From positions 372,001-436,000 of the forward strand of contig CADAXK010000002.1 in the NCBI GenBank assembly GCA_902791865.1: a stretch of 64,000 nt of DNA, read 5' to 3'. This document shows positions 40,374-50,442 of the stretch, in pieces. Both the position numbers and the translations under genes were made by a program. Source of the DNA: an uncultured Bacteroidia bacterium (GTDB lineage: Bacteria; Bacteroidota; Bacteroidia; Bacteroidales; ML635J-15). Every line of letters starts with the position of its first letter. Within the stretch, counting starts at the first letter, position 1. The notes under the pieces were generated by a model that was not told the origin of the DNA, searched no databases, and saw only the letters and a program-made list of their open reading frames with translations.

Positions 40374-43007
40374 TTAAATGTTATCATTTTCGTTAGTATT
40401 CTCGTTGTTTTCTTCCTCTGCAATTTCTGCACCATTATTTTCTTCTGGCACATTTTCCTGATTATCAGCCGTGACTATTCCATCTGCCTCGGCTTCCATC
40501 TGGGCAATCTTTGCTGCTTCTTCCTCTGCAATACGTTCTAGCTCTGCACCACCTTCAATCTTTGCGACAGATGCAATAACATCACCATCACGAAGGTTTA
40601 TTAAGCGAACGCCCTGAGTTGCACGACCCATAACACGTAATGAATCAACAGCCAGACGAATTGTTATACCCGAACGGTTGATTATCATCAGATGGTCGTT
40701 GTCGGTAACTGCGTTGATACTGATAAGATTTCCTGTTTTTTCAGTAACATTCAATGTCTTTACGCCCTTACCGCCACGGTTTGTAACGCGGTAGTCCTCG
40801 ATGCTTGAACGCTTGCCGTAACCGTTTTCGGAAACTACAAGTACATCCTGTTCCGGACGGACAGTAATCATACCTATTACATAATCGTCGTCATCGAGAG
40901 TTATACCCTTAACACCAGTTGCCGTTCTACCAATCGGACGAACAATGTCGTGCGGGAAGCGAATTGTCTTGCCTCCGTATGCGCCAATCATAACATTGGT
41001 CGGAGCTTCGCCCTCAACATCCTCAATGAGCGATGCTGTGAGAAGCATATCGCCTTCGCGAACATTGATAGCATTTACACCATTCTGACGAGGACGCGAA
41101 TATTCCTCTAGCAATGTCTTCTTGAATACACCGTTACGTGTACACATCACAACGTATGTCCTGTTGATGTAGTCGACATCCTTCAGCGACTTGACATTCA
41201 AGTAAGCCTTAACCTCGTCATCCTTGTCGATATTGATAATGTTCTGAATATGACGTCCCTTTGATGTCTTTGTACCTTCTGGAATTTCATAAACCTTGAG
41301 CCAGTAGCACTTTCCAAGCTTTGTAAATAATAATAAGGTATTGTGCATTGTGGCGACGAACATGTGTTCCACAAAGTCCTCTTCGCGCGTTGCCGTTCCC
41401 TTTGAACCGACACCGCCCCTATTCTGCGACTTGAATTCCGACAACGAAGTACGCTTCATGTATCCGAGGTGCGAAATTGTGATAACAACCTCTTCGTTTG
41501 CATAGAAATCTTCAGGATTCATGTCTTCGGAAGCATAAACAACTTCGGTTTTACGTTCATCACCGTACTTTTCCTTAATTTCGAGCAATTCATCCTTGAT
41601 TACCTGCATTCTCATTTCAACGCTGGCAAGCAATTCCTTCAAGTACTCGATGCGCTTCATGAGTTCTTCGTACTCTGCTCTCAGTTTTTCCTGTTCGAGA
41701 CCAGTCAACTGACGGAGACGCATTTCAACGATTGCAGAAGCTTGAATTTCGGAGAGATTGAAACGCTGCATCAATCTTTCCTTAGCTTCGGTTGGATTGT
41801 CCGACGACTTGATAATCTGGATAACCTCGTCAATATTGTCGCTTGCTATGATTAAGCCCTGAACGATGTGAGCGCGTTCCTCTGCCTTGCGAAGTTCGAA
41901 TTCGGTACGACGGGTAACAACATCAAGTCTATGTTCAACGAAATAGTGAATTAAGTCCTTAAGGTTAAGAACCATCGGGCGTCCCTTTACAAGGGCTATA
42001 TTATTGATGCTGAACGATGACTGCAACTCGGTGTATTTGAACAACTTATTGAGTACTACGTTAGCAACGGCATCGCGCTTGATATCGATAACGATACGCA
42101 TACCAACGCGACGGTCGGATTCGTCGTTAACATTGGAGATGCCTTCTATCTTCTTATCGGTAACAAGGTTTGCAATATGCTTGATAAGTTCTGCCTTGTT
42201 GACCATATATGGAATTTCGGTAACAACGATGCGTTCGTGACCGCGTTCCGAAGTCTCAATTTCGGTCTTCGAGCGGATGACTACGCGTCCGTGGCCGGTT
42301 GCGTAAGCCTCGCGAACACCATCTATACCATAAATAATACCGCCAGTCGGAAAATCGGGAGCCTGGATTATCTTTCCAAGTTCATCGACTTCGATTTCCG
42401 GATTATCAATATATGCAACAGTTGCATCGATTGTCTGTGCAAGGTTGTGCGGTGCCATGTTGGTAGCCATACCTACGGCGATACCGTTTGCACCGTTAAC
42501 TATAAGGTTCGGGATTTTTGTAGGCAATACGCTCGGTTCCTGCAGAGAATCATCGAAGTTGTTGACAAAATCTACAGTTTCCTTGTCCATGTCGGCCATC
42601 ATCTCATCGGAAATCTTCGACAAGCGAGCCTCGGTGTAACGCATAGCAGCTGGGCTATCACCGTCAACCGAACCGAAGTTACCCTGACCATCGACGAAAG
42701 TATATCTCATTACCCAGTTCTGGGCAAGTCTTACCATTGCAAAATATACCGACGAGTCGCCGTGAGGATGGTACTTACCCATCACTTCACCAACAATTCT
42801 TGCCGATTTCTTATGAGGCTTGCCAGGAGCCAAGCCCAAACCTTCCATTCCGAACAAGATTCTTCTTTGTACCGGCTTCAATCCGTCCCTAACATCTGGT
42901 AGCGCACGCGAAACTATTACCGACATCGAATAGTCAATGTACGCCGACTTCATTTCATCTTCGACACTTATCGAAATAATCTTTGCTCTTCCTTCTTCTT
43001 CAAGCAT
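40374..43007 (-). CDS. gyrA: DNA gyrase subunit A
   Basis: An 877-residue GyrA. The winged-helix DNA-binding region with catalytic Tyr124 ([13 protein letters not shown]) is intact. The quinolone region reads [17 protein letters not shown], with Ser at the position of E. coli Ser83. The C-terminal beta-pinwheel contains six blades and a GyrA-box-like [12 protein letters not shown]. The tail (last ~50 residues) is acidic and low in complexity ([16 protein letters not shown], then Asn/Glu-rich). It works with GyrB in ATP-dependent negative supercoiling. The start is the first ATG after a 330-bp gene-free stretch. Confidence 0.95.
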   Translation of the reverse strand: MLEEEGRAKIISISVEDEMKSAYIDYSMSVIVSRALPDVRDGLKPVQRRILFGMEGLGLAPGKPHKKSARIVGEVMGKYHPHGDSSVYFAMVRLAQNWVMRYTFVDGQGNFGSVDGDSPAAMRYTEARLSKISDEMMADMDKETVDFVNNFDDSLQEPSVLPTKIPNLIVNGANGIAVGMATNMAPHNLAQTIDATVAYIDNPEIEVDELGKIIQAPDFPTGGIIYGIDGVREAYATGHGRVVIRSKTEIETSERGHERIVVTEIPYMVNKAELIKHIANLVTDKKIEGISNVNDESDRRVGMRIVIDIKRDAVANVVLNKLFKYTELQSSFSINNIALVKGRPMVLNLKDLIHYFVEHRLDVVTRRTEFELRKAEERAHIVQGLIIASDNIDEVIQIIKSSDNPTEAKERLMQRFNLSEIQASAIVEMRLRQLTGLEQEKLRAEYEELMKRIEYLKELLASVEMRMQVIKDELLEIKEKYGDERKTEVVYASEDMNPEDFYANEEVVITISHLGYMKRTSLSEFKSQNRGGVGSKGTATREEDFVEHMFVATMHNTLLLFTKLGKCYWLKVYEIPEGTKTSKGRHIQNIINIDKDDEVKAYLNVKSLKDVDYINRTYVVMCTRNGVFKKTLLEEYSRPRQNGVNAINVREGDMLLTASLIEDVEGEAPTNVMIGAYGGKTIRFPHDIVRPIGRTATGVKGITLDDDDYVIGMITVRPEQDVLVVSENGYGKRSSIEDYRVTNRGGKGVKTLNVTEKTGNLISINAVTDNDHLMIINRSGITIRLAVDSLRVMGRATQGVRLINLRDGDVIASVAKIEGGAELERIAEEEAAKIAQMEAEADGIVTADNQENVPEENNGAEIAEEENNENTNENDNI

Positions 43008-43287
43008 TTTTTATCTTTATTTAATTTCTAATCTTTTAATAATCAAATTCTTACAATTAACACAAATCAGTTGCTAAATTACAAAACTTTACGCACATAA
43101 CCAAGCCCAAACAATCTATTTTTTAACAAAAATTGTTTATAAATACCTACTGGCGCAAAAGCCCCTGCAGAAGGAAAAAATCATCAAACATCGAAAAAAA
43201 CATACCAAAGTTATTAACAGGAAACGCAAGTTATTAACATTCCGCATTTTTTATTGGAAGAATGCTTGCTATTTAACAATCATTTTA

Positions 43288-43295
43288 TATTTTTG
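43288..43295 (+). promoter_or_regulatory. -7 promoter element for the HU gene
   Basis: TATTTTTG, 44 bp before the ATG at 43339. The rest of 43008-43338 has no gene; it must also hold the gyrA promoter, which I could not place with confidence. Confidence 0.5.
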
Positions 43296-43338
43296 CTAAA
43301 AATATCTATTAGTATCAACAAACAAAAAAATTTTTAAC

Positions 43339-43623
43339 ATGAACAAAGCAGAATTAATTGAAAAAATGTCTGAAAAAGCAGGCATGACAAAGGCAGATGC
43401 AAAAAGAGCATTAGATGCATTCATGGCTACAACAGAAGAATGCCTTAAGAAAGGTAACTCATTAACACTCATTGGATTCGGTACATTCGGTGTAACAAAG
43501 AGAGCTGCTAGAAAAGGTCACAATCCTCAAAAGCCAAAAGAGATCATCAATATTCCAGCAAAGAATGTTGTTAAGTTCTCAGCAGGTGCAACATTAAAGA
43601 AAGCTGTTAACAAGAAGAAATAA
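43339..43623 (+). CDS. HU family DNA-binding protein
   Basis: A 94-residue HU protein: MNKAELIEKMSEKAGMTKADAKRALDAF, then LTLIGFGTFGV, the DNA-binding arm region RAARKGHNPQKPKEI and VKFSAGATLKKAVN. The Pro in NPQ that intercalates in DNA is present. It is a nucleoid protein; its codon use is unusually AT-rich in wobble positions, as expected for a highly expressed gene. A strong terminator follows. Confidence 0.95.
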   Translation: MNKAELIEKMSEKAGMTKADAKRALDAFMATTEECLKKGNSLTLIGFGTFGVTKRAARKGHNPQKPKEIINIPAKNVVKFSAGATLKKAVNKKK

Positions 43624-43650
43624 TCAGCATCTGTAACAAAAGAAAAAAAA

Positions 43651-43665
43651 GGGAACGTTGTTCCC
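43651..43665 (+). terminator. Terminator after the HU gene
   Basis: GGGAAC and GTTCCC with a 3-nt loop, flanked by an A-run before and a T-run (TTTTTT) after, so it can work on both strands. Confidence 0.85.
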
Positions 43666-43696
43666 TTTTTTGCATTTTATAGAAACACAAATAGCA

Positions 43697-44383
43697 ATGG
43701 AAGCCACCCAAATAATAGAATTGCTTTCAAATTACGTAACAAAAGAAAGACTTGAAACGCTAAACCGCGTCATCGATGAAAGGACAAACTACATCTCGGT
43801 AGTCCTTGAAGACATTTTCCAGAACCATAACGCCTCGGCTGTGCTCCGCAGTTGCGACTGCTTCGGAATACAAAACGTAAACTTCATAGAAAACCGTTAC
43901 AGCTACATGGAAAATAAGGACGTTGCAATGGGATCTTCGCAATGGCTAAGTATCAAACGATTCAACCAGAAAGAAAATAACACTCTTGATGCAATAAACG
44001 CCATGCGCGATGCCGGATACAGAATAGTTGCCACAACCCCACATACCAACGATGTACTCATAAAGGACCTTGATCTAACAAAAGGCAAAATAGCATTGTT
44101 CTTCGGGTCCGAAAAACCTGGTCTATCGGACATTGTAATGGAAAACGCAGATGAATTTGTCAGGATACCAATGTATGGCTTCACAGAAAGCTTCAATATA
44201 TCAGTTTCGGCAGCACTTTGCCTGTATGAACTAACTGCCAAACTCCGCAATTCCGACATCAACTGGCACCTGTCAGAACATGAACGCACAGAACTGCTTG
44301 CTCAATGGATGAAACTAAGCGCACGGAGTGCCGATTGGCTGATAAAGGAACACGAGAAGAGGGAGATGAAAGTTGAGAGTTAA
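43697..44383 (+). CDS. TrmH-type tRNA/rRNA 2'-O-ribose methyltransferase
   Basis: A 228-residue SPOUT methyltransferase. Knot motifs are clear: NHNASAVLRSCDCFGIQNV, LFFGSEKPGLSDIV and IPMYGFTESFNISVSAALCLYEL, plus the conserved helix-rich extensions (LETLNRVIDERTNYISVVLEDI at the N-terminus; WMKLSARSADWLIKEHEKR at the C-terminus). This is the TrmH subtype acting at G18 of tRNA, although a 23S rRNA target cannot be excluded. The start ATG at 43697 is used, since the longer one (43658) lies in the HU terminator. The last residues (EMKVES) come from intergenic repeat DNA. Confidence 0.85.
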   Translation: MEATQIIELLSNYVTKERLETLNRVIDERTNYISVVLEDIFQNHNASAVLRSCDCFGIQNVNFIENRYSYMENKDVAMGSSQWLSIKRFNQKENNTLDAINAMRDAGYRIVATTPHTNDVLIKDLDLTKGKIALFFGSEKPGLSDIVMENADEFVRIPMYGFTESFNISVSAALCLYELTAKLRNSDINWHLSEHERTELLAQWMKLSARSADWLIKEHEKREMKVES

Positions 44384-44520
44384 AAGTTGAAAGTTGAGAG
44401 ATGAGAGTAGCAGCGCAACAATTTGCGCTGAAAAGATGTGTAGTAACAATTTGCGCTGAAATAAAAAAAAATTGCGTTGTATAATCTCGGCGCAATGATT
44501 TGCGCGGAAAAACACGAAAA
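44384..44520. repeat. Three copies of a small palindrome (gcgcaannatttgcgc)
   Basis: CAGCGCAACAATTTGCGCTG (44411-44430) is a perfect 8-bp inverted repeat with a 4-nt loop. Related copies are TAACAATTTGCGCTG (44443-44457) and GGCGCAATGATTTGCGCGG (44489-44507). Before them (44369-44408) is an aaagttgagagt-type tandem repeat that extends into the TrmH gene. Confidence 0.75.
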
Positions 44521-47500
44521 TTATTTCATTTTTACAAATTTAGCATTCCTTGTTCCATCGCCGTTGAAGACGGAAATATTGTAGATGCCTGCGGGGTATT
44601 CCGAAACATCAAGCCTCAAAATATTTCTTCCTGAAAATACGCACCTGCCAAATGCATCATATACATTAACATCAAAATCGCCATCAACACCAGACAACTC
44701 AAACATATCGGTTACTGGATTAGGAGAAACCGACAATCGTTCATACATTTGCATATCGACAGATTCCTCATCCCCTGACTCTCCATAAAGATATGAATAC
44801 TTAGCAACCGCCGCATCAACAGCTTCGGTCAAACGAGTGAACGAATCGGCAGCAACCAAGGCAATACAAACCTTAGCGGTATCACCAACACCGATGCTCA
44901 TAGCACCTGCACCAGTATATTGAACAATGTCGTTTGTTGCATCGGTTATTGATATGTTGGTCATCATATAGTACTTTTCCAAATCGGAAAATCCGTCCGA
45001 AATGTCAACTGCGCCATCGCCACCTGTCTTATTGGGAAGCGAATAGTTTACAGCCGACTGTCCGCTCAGCAATTTCATTCCTGCATATAGAGAATTATTG
45101 CCTTCGTAAGCACAATAGGCGAACTTGCGAGCAGCATCGTAGCGACTGACATTTTCAACTGGTTCGTACAAATCCCAGTCGGCAAAAAGTCCAAAGCAAT
45201 AACCATCTACAGGTTCCAGACCTTTATTTATTATTCCATATTCGACAAGTATGTAGTTTCCATCGTCGGCATAAACATCAAGTGTAATTTCCAGATTGCG
45301 GGAATTATAGTCCAAAGTATCAGTCATCTTTGCAACCACATGCGTAATAGCCAAAGTATCTTCCACATAATGCGGATATTCAACTACCGAAAAATCGGTT
45401 ATCTGGCGCACAGAACTGTAAACTTCAGTTCCTGAAATGCCAGAAATTATACCACAGTCGTAGAATAATTCATAATAATCGTCAAGGTAGAAGCCATGAC
45501 CGACTTCGGTATTCATATCCACATAACCAAGCCTTCCGTTTCCTGCCACAGAAAGGTTCAGCCTTTCTGTATTGACATCCACAAAACCACCATTTACTGG
45601 CACATCAATAATCTGCTCATTGGTAAATTCATCCGAAACAAAGATTATCTTCAACTTAACGATTAATTCTCGCGGAGCATCAGGCAAAACCTCCAACCTT
45701 ATAAGTTCGACACTATCATTCTGCATCGAAGCCAGATTGCCAAACTGCAATTCATCAGTAACAACCTCAATATAAGGACTTTCGACAGAAAACGACATCC
45801 TCAAATCCGATCTTGAACCCAGATAGTTGGTAATCTTTCCTGAAATGTCAACATAATTGTCGTACCTGTCGAACATAGCTTCGTGGAAACGCGTAGAATA
45901 AAGGCTGTCCTGGGATATTGTCAAGGCATGATACAAATTCAGGCGACCATTGCCAAGCAGACCAGCATAGTCACTATTAAAATATACACGATACGAAGCA
46001 TCCAAATATGTCGTATCAAAAACATACTGACCAAAATAAACATCATTATGAATAGTATCGTATTCATATCCACCTATATACACTTGATTATGAATGGTAT
46101 CGTACTCGTAAGCCTGCAAATCATCCGACCAAATGCTGTCAACAGAAATGCTGTCGTAGGAATAAAGCTGGTCGTTCCAAATGCTGTCAATTGAAATACT
46201 GTCGATGTATTCAACAAAAGTGCTGTCAACCTGCATTACAGAATCGGGAACCAAATAGTTCAGAGTATCAATGTTATCGGCAGACACGCGAATGATTTCA
46301 CCAATCTGCATGGCATTATAATCGGGATAGTACGACCTTAATATACCTGCACTACCAGCAACTATCGGGCTAGCAAACGAAGTTCCGCCCCACATTGTGA
46401 CATAACCATTCTCGCTTGTAGAAACGAACATTGTTCCCGGTGCCGACACATCAACCGTCGTTGAATATGATGACTTATTCCACTTTGCATCGTTTATGTC
46501 GGTGGCTGCAACCGAAATCACATTCTCGAACGAAGCTGGGTAAAACTTGCCTTCAACACCTTCGTTTCCAGCAGCAGCAACAACAAGGACATCGTAATTT
46601 ATTGTTGCATAATTCACAACATCCTGCCCCATCTGCTGGTACGAAGTGCTTCCCCAACTGCAGTTCACCACATCGAAACGATGATTGGCGGCATACACAA
46701 TCGACTGATATACATTTACAAGCGAACCTTCATCGTTCATGATTCGCAACGGCACAAACTTGCATTTATAACCAGCACCCGAAACGCCTATGCCGTTGTT
46801 AGTAACAGCCGCGGCAATTCCAGAAACATACGCACCATGCTCATTGCTGTTGCAGCCGTGCGGAATCTGCGCATTGTAGTTGTCGTAGGCGAAGTTCCAG
46901 CCTTTGTAATTGTCAACATAGCCATCATTGTCGTTGTCAATACCATCGGGAATATCTTCGTAGTTGACCTTGATGTTGCCCTCAAGGTCGGGATGGGTCA
47001 GCCCAGTTCCAGTATCAGAAATACCTATTACAATGGATGTATCGCCCTTGCAGATGTCCCATGCTTCGTATGAATGCACATTCCTTGTCCAGTACTGATA
47101 TGCACCATCGCCATTAGCATTTTCTGGACGGGCAAGCGGGTCGTCTGGAACATCAAGCAAAGAAACTCGATACAAAGGTTCCGCGTATTCGACTTCGCGG
47201 CTCTTATTAAGATACGAAATTGCCTGATTTACATCCATATCGCTTTGGAATACAAGACGGTAGATTGTAGTAATGTCAATCATACGACGACCATAGTCGT
47301 TGAACTCCTTTTCGGGACGCACAGCATCGGGAAACTCCTTTTTATAAGCAAAATCGCCAAAACGAAGACGCATACCGTCAATGTACGATGACTTGAAGAA
47401 ATCATCTGAATTTGTTCGGCGGAGTTTTACGATAATCGTATTGGGCTCATAGTTAGCATTTTGTGCAACAACTAGAGAACATATAAACAACATTGCCAAA

Positions 47501-47523
47501 GCAATGGACAAAATTCGTTTCAT
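44521..47523 (-). CDS. T9SS-exported subtilisin-family (S8) serine peptidase
   Basis: A 1000-residue protein: signal peptide (ending SLVVAQ), inhibitor-like pro-region, and an S8 catalytic domain with Asp170 (GISDTGTG), His229 (CNSNEHGAYVSG), Asn320 (AAAGNEG) and Ser382 (GGTSFASP). Between the active serine and the end of the catalytic domain lies an unusual insertion (about residues 430-505) of repeated DSISIDSIW and YEYDTIHNDVY blocks. After about 560 residues there are sheet-rich domains, and the end (LSVSPNPVTDMFELSG..NVYDAFGRCV..YPAGIYNISV) is a T9SS type A sorting domain. ATG at 47523 is used; a TTG lies two codons earlier. Confidence 0.88.
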   Translation of the reverse strand: MKRILSIALAMLFICSLVVAQNANYEPNTIIVKLRRTNSDDFFKSSYIDGMRLRFGDFAYKKEFPDAVRPEKEFNDYGRRMIDITTIYRLVFQSDMDVNQAISYLNKSREVEYAEPLYRVSLLDVPDDPLARPENANGDGAYQYWTRNVHSYEAWDICKGDTSIVIGISDTGTGLTHPDLEGNIKVNYEDIPDGIDNDNDGYVDNYKGWNFAYDNYNAQIPHGCNSNEHGAYVSGIAAAVTNNGIGVSGAGYKCKFVPLRIMNDEGSLVNVYQSIVYAANHRFDVVNCSWGSTSYQQMGQDVVNYATINYDVLVVAAAGNEGVEGKFYPASFENVISVAATDINDAKWNKSSYSTTVDVSAPGTMFVSTSENGYVTMWGGTSFASPIVAGSAGILRSYYPDYNAMQIGEIIRVSADNIDTLNYLVPDSVMQVDSTFVEYIDSISIDSIWNDQLYSYDSISVDSIWSDDLQAYEYDTIHNQVYIGGYEYDTIHNDVYFGQYVFDTTYLDASYRVYFNSDYAGLLGNGRLNLYHALTISQDSLYSTRFHEAMFDRYDNYVDISGKITNYLGSRSDLRMSFSVESPYIEVVTDELQFGNLASMQNDSVELIRLEVLPDAPRELIVKLKIIFVSDEFTNEQIIDVPVNGGFVDVNTERLNLSVAGNGRLGYVDMNTEVGHGFYLDDYYELFYDCGIISGISGTEVYSSVRQITDFSVVEYPHYVEDTLAITHVVAKMTDTLDYNSRNLEITLDVYADDGNYILVEYGIINKGLEPVDGYCFGLFADWDLYEPVENVSRYDAARKFAYCAYEGNNSLYAGMKLLSGQSAVNYSLPNKTGGDGAVDISDGFSDLEKYYMMTNISITDATNDIVQYTGAGAMSIGVGDTAKVCIALVAADSFTRLTEAVDAAVAKYSYLYGESGDEESVDMQMYERLSVSPNPVTDMFELSGVDGDFDVNVYDAFGRCVFSGRNILRLDVSEYPAGIYNISVFNGDGTRNAKFVKMK

Positions 47524-47603
47524 ACTCAAAAATTTTGCGAAAGATAAGAAAAAGTTTCAAAGTTTCAAAATTTATGGTTTCCTGTTTGCGGCAAAAGAGA
47601 ACA

Positions 47604-47639
47604 AAAAAAGCGATTGAATCAAATCTTCAATCGCTTTTT
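47604..47639 (-). terminator. Terminator after the DUF1573 gene pair
   Basis: AAAAAGCGATTGAA and TTCAATCGCTTTTT pair around a 7-nt loop, 21 bp past the stop at 47660. Confidence 0.85.
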
Positions 47640-47659
47640 GTATTAGAAAATACCTTAAG

Positions 47660-48760
47660 TTATTCTTCGATGTTGCCGACAATCTTAACCACCGTACTAG
47701 AATTTGCCGGATCGTTGGTCGTGATGGTAATAGGTTTGCTCTGGTGACCTTTCTTACCAGCCGAATTGAAAGTAGCCTTAATGAAACTTTCCTCACCTGG
47801 CTTGATGACCATCTTTTCGGGATTAGGAACAGTGCAACCGCAAGTTGCCTTTACCTTACGGATGATAAGATCGGACTTACCTTCGTTCTTGAACTTGTAT
47901 TCGTAAGTTACCTTGTCGCCCTGCTTGATTGTACCAAAATCGTATTCTGTCTGCGAGAAAACAATCTTCGGTGCATTTGCGAGTTCGGTTGGTGACAAAT
48001 GCGAAAAGTCTTCAACTATTGTTGCACTTACTGTAATCTTGTTCTTGCTGTTGACGCTATCGTTTACAACCACCGAAATTCTATCCTGCAGGAAGCCCCA
48101 GTCGTTCTTCTGCTTTGCATCATATTCAACGTGAATCAAACCGGTCTGGCCCATCTTCTCATTGGGTTTCTTTGGTGCCAATGTAGCAGGCTCCATCCAA
48201 ACCTTTATATGCTTTGGAACATTCTGGAATGTAACCTTCATCGGAGCATCAGTCATATTGACAACACCAATCGTATCGGTCTTGGTTTCGGTATTGAAAA
48301 CATTGTTCAATGCCAAATGAGCTGACCTAAGCCTCAACCCACCAAAATCCTTTGGATAATAATCTTCAACGCTTTTTTCTCTTGGAGTAACCTCACCAGA
48401 AATTGTAAGTATTGTCGTTGGAGCCTCGCAATTTGAAGTAACTGTTATCGACTTATTGAATTTTCCAGGACGGTTCTGCGGATTGTAAGATGCCTTTACA
48501 AAACCTTTCTTTCCTTTCTCAATCGGTTCCTTTGTATAGTCGGTTGCAGTACAGCCACATGAAGCTTTTACATTTGTAAGTACCAATGGTTCTTCGCCGA
48601 CATTAGTAAACTCAAATACAGCAGTCTGTAAACCAGCCTCTTCCTTGAACACACCGAAATTATGTGTTGTCTTGTCCCACGAAATCTGTGGTTGCTTTGT
48701 CTGAGCAGAAACAGCCACAGCTAGCGACAAAGCTAAAAAAACTAAAATTACCTTTTTCAT
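47660..48760 (-). CDS. Secreted protein with two DUF1573 domains
   Basis: A 366-residue exported protein (MKKVILVFLALSLAVAVSAQ). DUF1573 repeats sit at about residues 25-125 (KTTHNFGVFKEEAGLQTAVFEFTNVGEEPLVLTNVKASCGCTATDY) and 265-366 (TEYDFGTIKQGDKVTYEYKFKNEGKSDLIIRKVKATCGCTVP). Both carry the SCGCT or TCGCT motif. The middle part has two Ig-like segments without that motif. These proteins are common in Bacteroidetes envelopes; the function is not known. It follows a one-domain homologue by 30 bp. Confidence 0.82.
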   Translation of the reverse strand: MKKVILVFLALSLAVAVSAQTKQPQISWDKTTHNFGVFKEEAGLQTAVFEFTNVGEEPLVLTNVKASCGCTATDYTKEPIEKGKKGFVKASYNPQNRPGKFNKSITVTSNCEAPTTILTISGEVTPREKSVEDYYPKDFGGLRLRSAHLALNNVFNTETKTDTIGVVNMTDAPMKVTFQNVPKHIKVWMEPATLAPKKPNEKMGQTGLIHVEYDAKQKNDWGFLQDRISVVVNDSVNSKNKITVSATIVEDFSHLSPTELANAPKIVFSQTEYDFGTIKQGDKVTYEYKFKNEGKSDLIIRKVKATCGCTVPNPEKMVIKPGEESFIKATFNSAGKKGHQSKPITITTNDPANSSTVVKIVGNIEE

Positions 48761-48790
48761 AACACCTATTTTTAATAGTCTATCAATATA

Positions 48791-49201
48791 TTACTTTACT
48801 TCCTCTTCCTCAGGCTTTGCAGCAGGAATAACTTCACCAGTAATCCGAACTATTGATGTCGGCTGGAATTCGTTGGTAGTAACTGTTATCTGCTTAGAAA
48901 ACTTACCTGGTCTATTTTTCGGATTATACGAAGCCTTAACATAACCTTTTGCTCCTGGCTGAACTGGTTCCTTTGTATAATCGGTTGCTGTACATCCGCA
49001 TGATGCTTTAACATTTGTGAGGAACAATGGCTTGTCACCTGTATTTGTAAATTCGAATATTGCAGTCTGAACACCATCTGCCTCATTGAAAGTTCCAAAA
49101 TCATGAACCGTTTTTGCCCATGATATAGCAGGTCCTTCCTGCTGTGCCATCATAATTCCTGAAAACACAATTGCTAATGTCAATAAAACTAATCTTCTCA
49201 T
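48791..49201 (-). CDS. Secreted protein with one DUF1573 domain
   Basis: A 136-residue exported protein (signal peptide ending GIMMAQQ). Its single DUF1573 domain is closely similar to the N-terminal domain of the following protein (SWAKTVHDFGTF, TNVKASCGCTATDYTKEPV, KASYNPKNRPGKFSKQITV). It appears to be a tandem duplication followed by growth of one copy. The C-terminus is acidic (PEEEEVK). Confidence 0.82.
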   Translation of the reverse strand: MRRLVLLTLAIVFSGIMMAQQEGPAISWAKTVHDFGTFNEADGVQTAIFEFTNTGDKPLFLTNVKASCGCTATDYTKEPVQPGAKGYVKASYNPKNRPGKFSKQITVTTNEFQPTSIVRITGEVIPAAKPEEEEVK

Positions 49202-49223
49202 AACCTTTAATTTTTAATGGTTG

Positions 49224-49231
49224 CAAATCTA
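49224..49231 (-). promoter_or_regulatory. -7 promoter element for the DUF1573 operon
   Basis: TAGATTTG on the minus strand, 22 bp before the ATG at 49201. Confidence 0.5.
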
Positions 49232-49328
49232 ATATTAAAATTTGAAATAAACATGATATCGTCTATTACAAATAGCAGTCCAAAAAAACAGAAAAAAACA
49301 ATTCATAGAATTAAAAAAATGTTAAACC

Positions 49329-50351
49329 TTATAAATCCATGAAATTTATCCTTGCCTGTGGAATTACCGAAAGCGGTGAGATTTTCCCTTTTTGATACAT
49401 ATAATAGCCTACTAATGCAATCATTGCGGCATTGTCGGTTGTGTAACTAATCTTGGGAATATACACCTGCCATCTTTTCTTTTCAGCAGCCAGCAACATT
49501 CTATTGCGCAAGCCGGAATTTGCCGAAACACCGCCAGAAATTGCCACCCTGCGTATACCAGTTTGCTTTACGGCCTTCTCCAACTTATTGAACAAAATGT
49601 CGATTATCGTCTTCTGAAGAGAAGCTGCCAAGTCGTTTACATTGTCTGCAATGAAATTTGGATTCTTAGCCACCTCATCGCGTACCGTGTATAGGAAAGA
49701 TGTTTTCAGTCCGCTGAAACTATAATCGAATCCAGGAATAGAGGGCTTTGCAAACTTGAACCTGTTTTCGTCTCCAAGTTTTGACAATTTGTCAATCACA
49801 GGTCCACCTGGATAAGGCAAGCCCATGACTTTCGCACATTTGTCGAATGCCTCTCCTGCCGCATCATCTATTGTCTTGCCAATGATTTCAAAATCGAGGT
49901 AATCACGAACAAGCACAATCTGCGAGTGCCCGCCCGAAACTAACAAGCAAAGGAATGGAAATTCAGGAACACATTCGTCCTCGTCCTTTTCGCGCAAAAA
50001 ATGCGCCAGTATATGTCCGTGCAAATGATTGACACCCACCAACGGAATATCCTGCGACACAGAAAGTCCCTTTGCAAACGAAGCTCCAACGAGCAACGAA
50101 CCTAGCAAACCTGGACCTTTTGTGAACGCAATAGCGTCAATTTCGCTCATTGCAACCTCGGCACGCGCCAAAGCCTCCTTTACTACCAAAACTATATTCT
50201 GCTGATGCGCACGACTAGCCAATTCAGGCACTACCCCACCATATTTCTGATGAATTGCCTGTGTATTAATCACATTCGAAAGCAACCTTCCATCGCAAAC
50301 AACAGCAGAAGATGTATCATCGCACGAAGATTCTATACCTAAAATTTTCAC
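49329..50351 (-). CDS. tsaD: tRNA N6-adenosine threonylcarbamoyltransferase
   Basis: A 340-residue TsaD (Kae1/YgjD family), standard length. Seen: ESSCDDTSSAVV at the N-terminus, GVNHLHGHILAH (the two metal-binding His), LLVSGGHSQIVLV, and the conserved IDDAAGEAFDKCAKVMGL and SFSGLKTS segments. With TsaB and TsaE (not in this window) it makes t6A37 in ANN-decoding tRNAs. It is divergent from tamB, a common order in Bacteroidetes. Confidence 0.95.
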   Translation of the reverse strand: MKILGIESSCDDTSSAVVCDGRLLSNVINTQAIHQKYGGVVPELASRAHQQNIVLVVKEALARAEVAMSEIDAIAFTKGPGLLGSLLVGASFAKGLSVSQDIPLVGVNHLHGHILAHFLREKDEDECVPEFPFLCLLVSGGHSQIVLVRDYLDFEIIGKTIDDAAGEAFDKCAKVMGLPYPGGPVIDKLSKLGDENRFKFAKPSIPGFDYSFSGLKTSFLYTVRDEVAKNPNFIADNVNDLAASLQKTIIDILFNKLEKAVKQTGIRRVAISGGVSANSGLRNRMLLAAEKKRWQVYIPKISYTTDNAAMIALVGYYMYQKGKISPLSVIPQARINFMDL

Positions 50352-50365
50352 TGCACTTTTTTTTG

Positions 50366-50373
50366 CAAATTTA
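50366..50373 (-). promoter_or_regulatory. -7 promoter element for tsaD
   Basis: TAAATTTG on the minus strand, 15 bp before the ATG at 50351. Confidence 0.5.
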
Positions 50374-50442
50374 CAATTCTTTAAATTAGGCTGTCAATAA
50401 TTTTTAAGATATTTGCAGTTTATTCATTATACTGCCTAAATT

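Noticed and set aside
42177..42902. 241-residue frame opposite gyrA
   Set aside because: Antisense to gyrA; no independent support.
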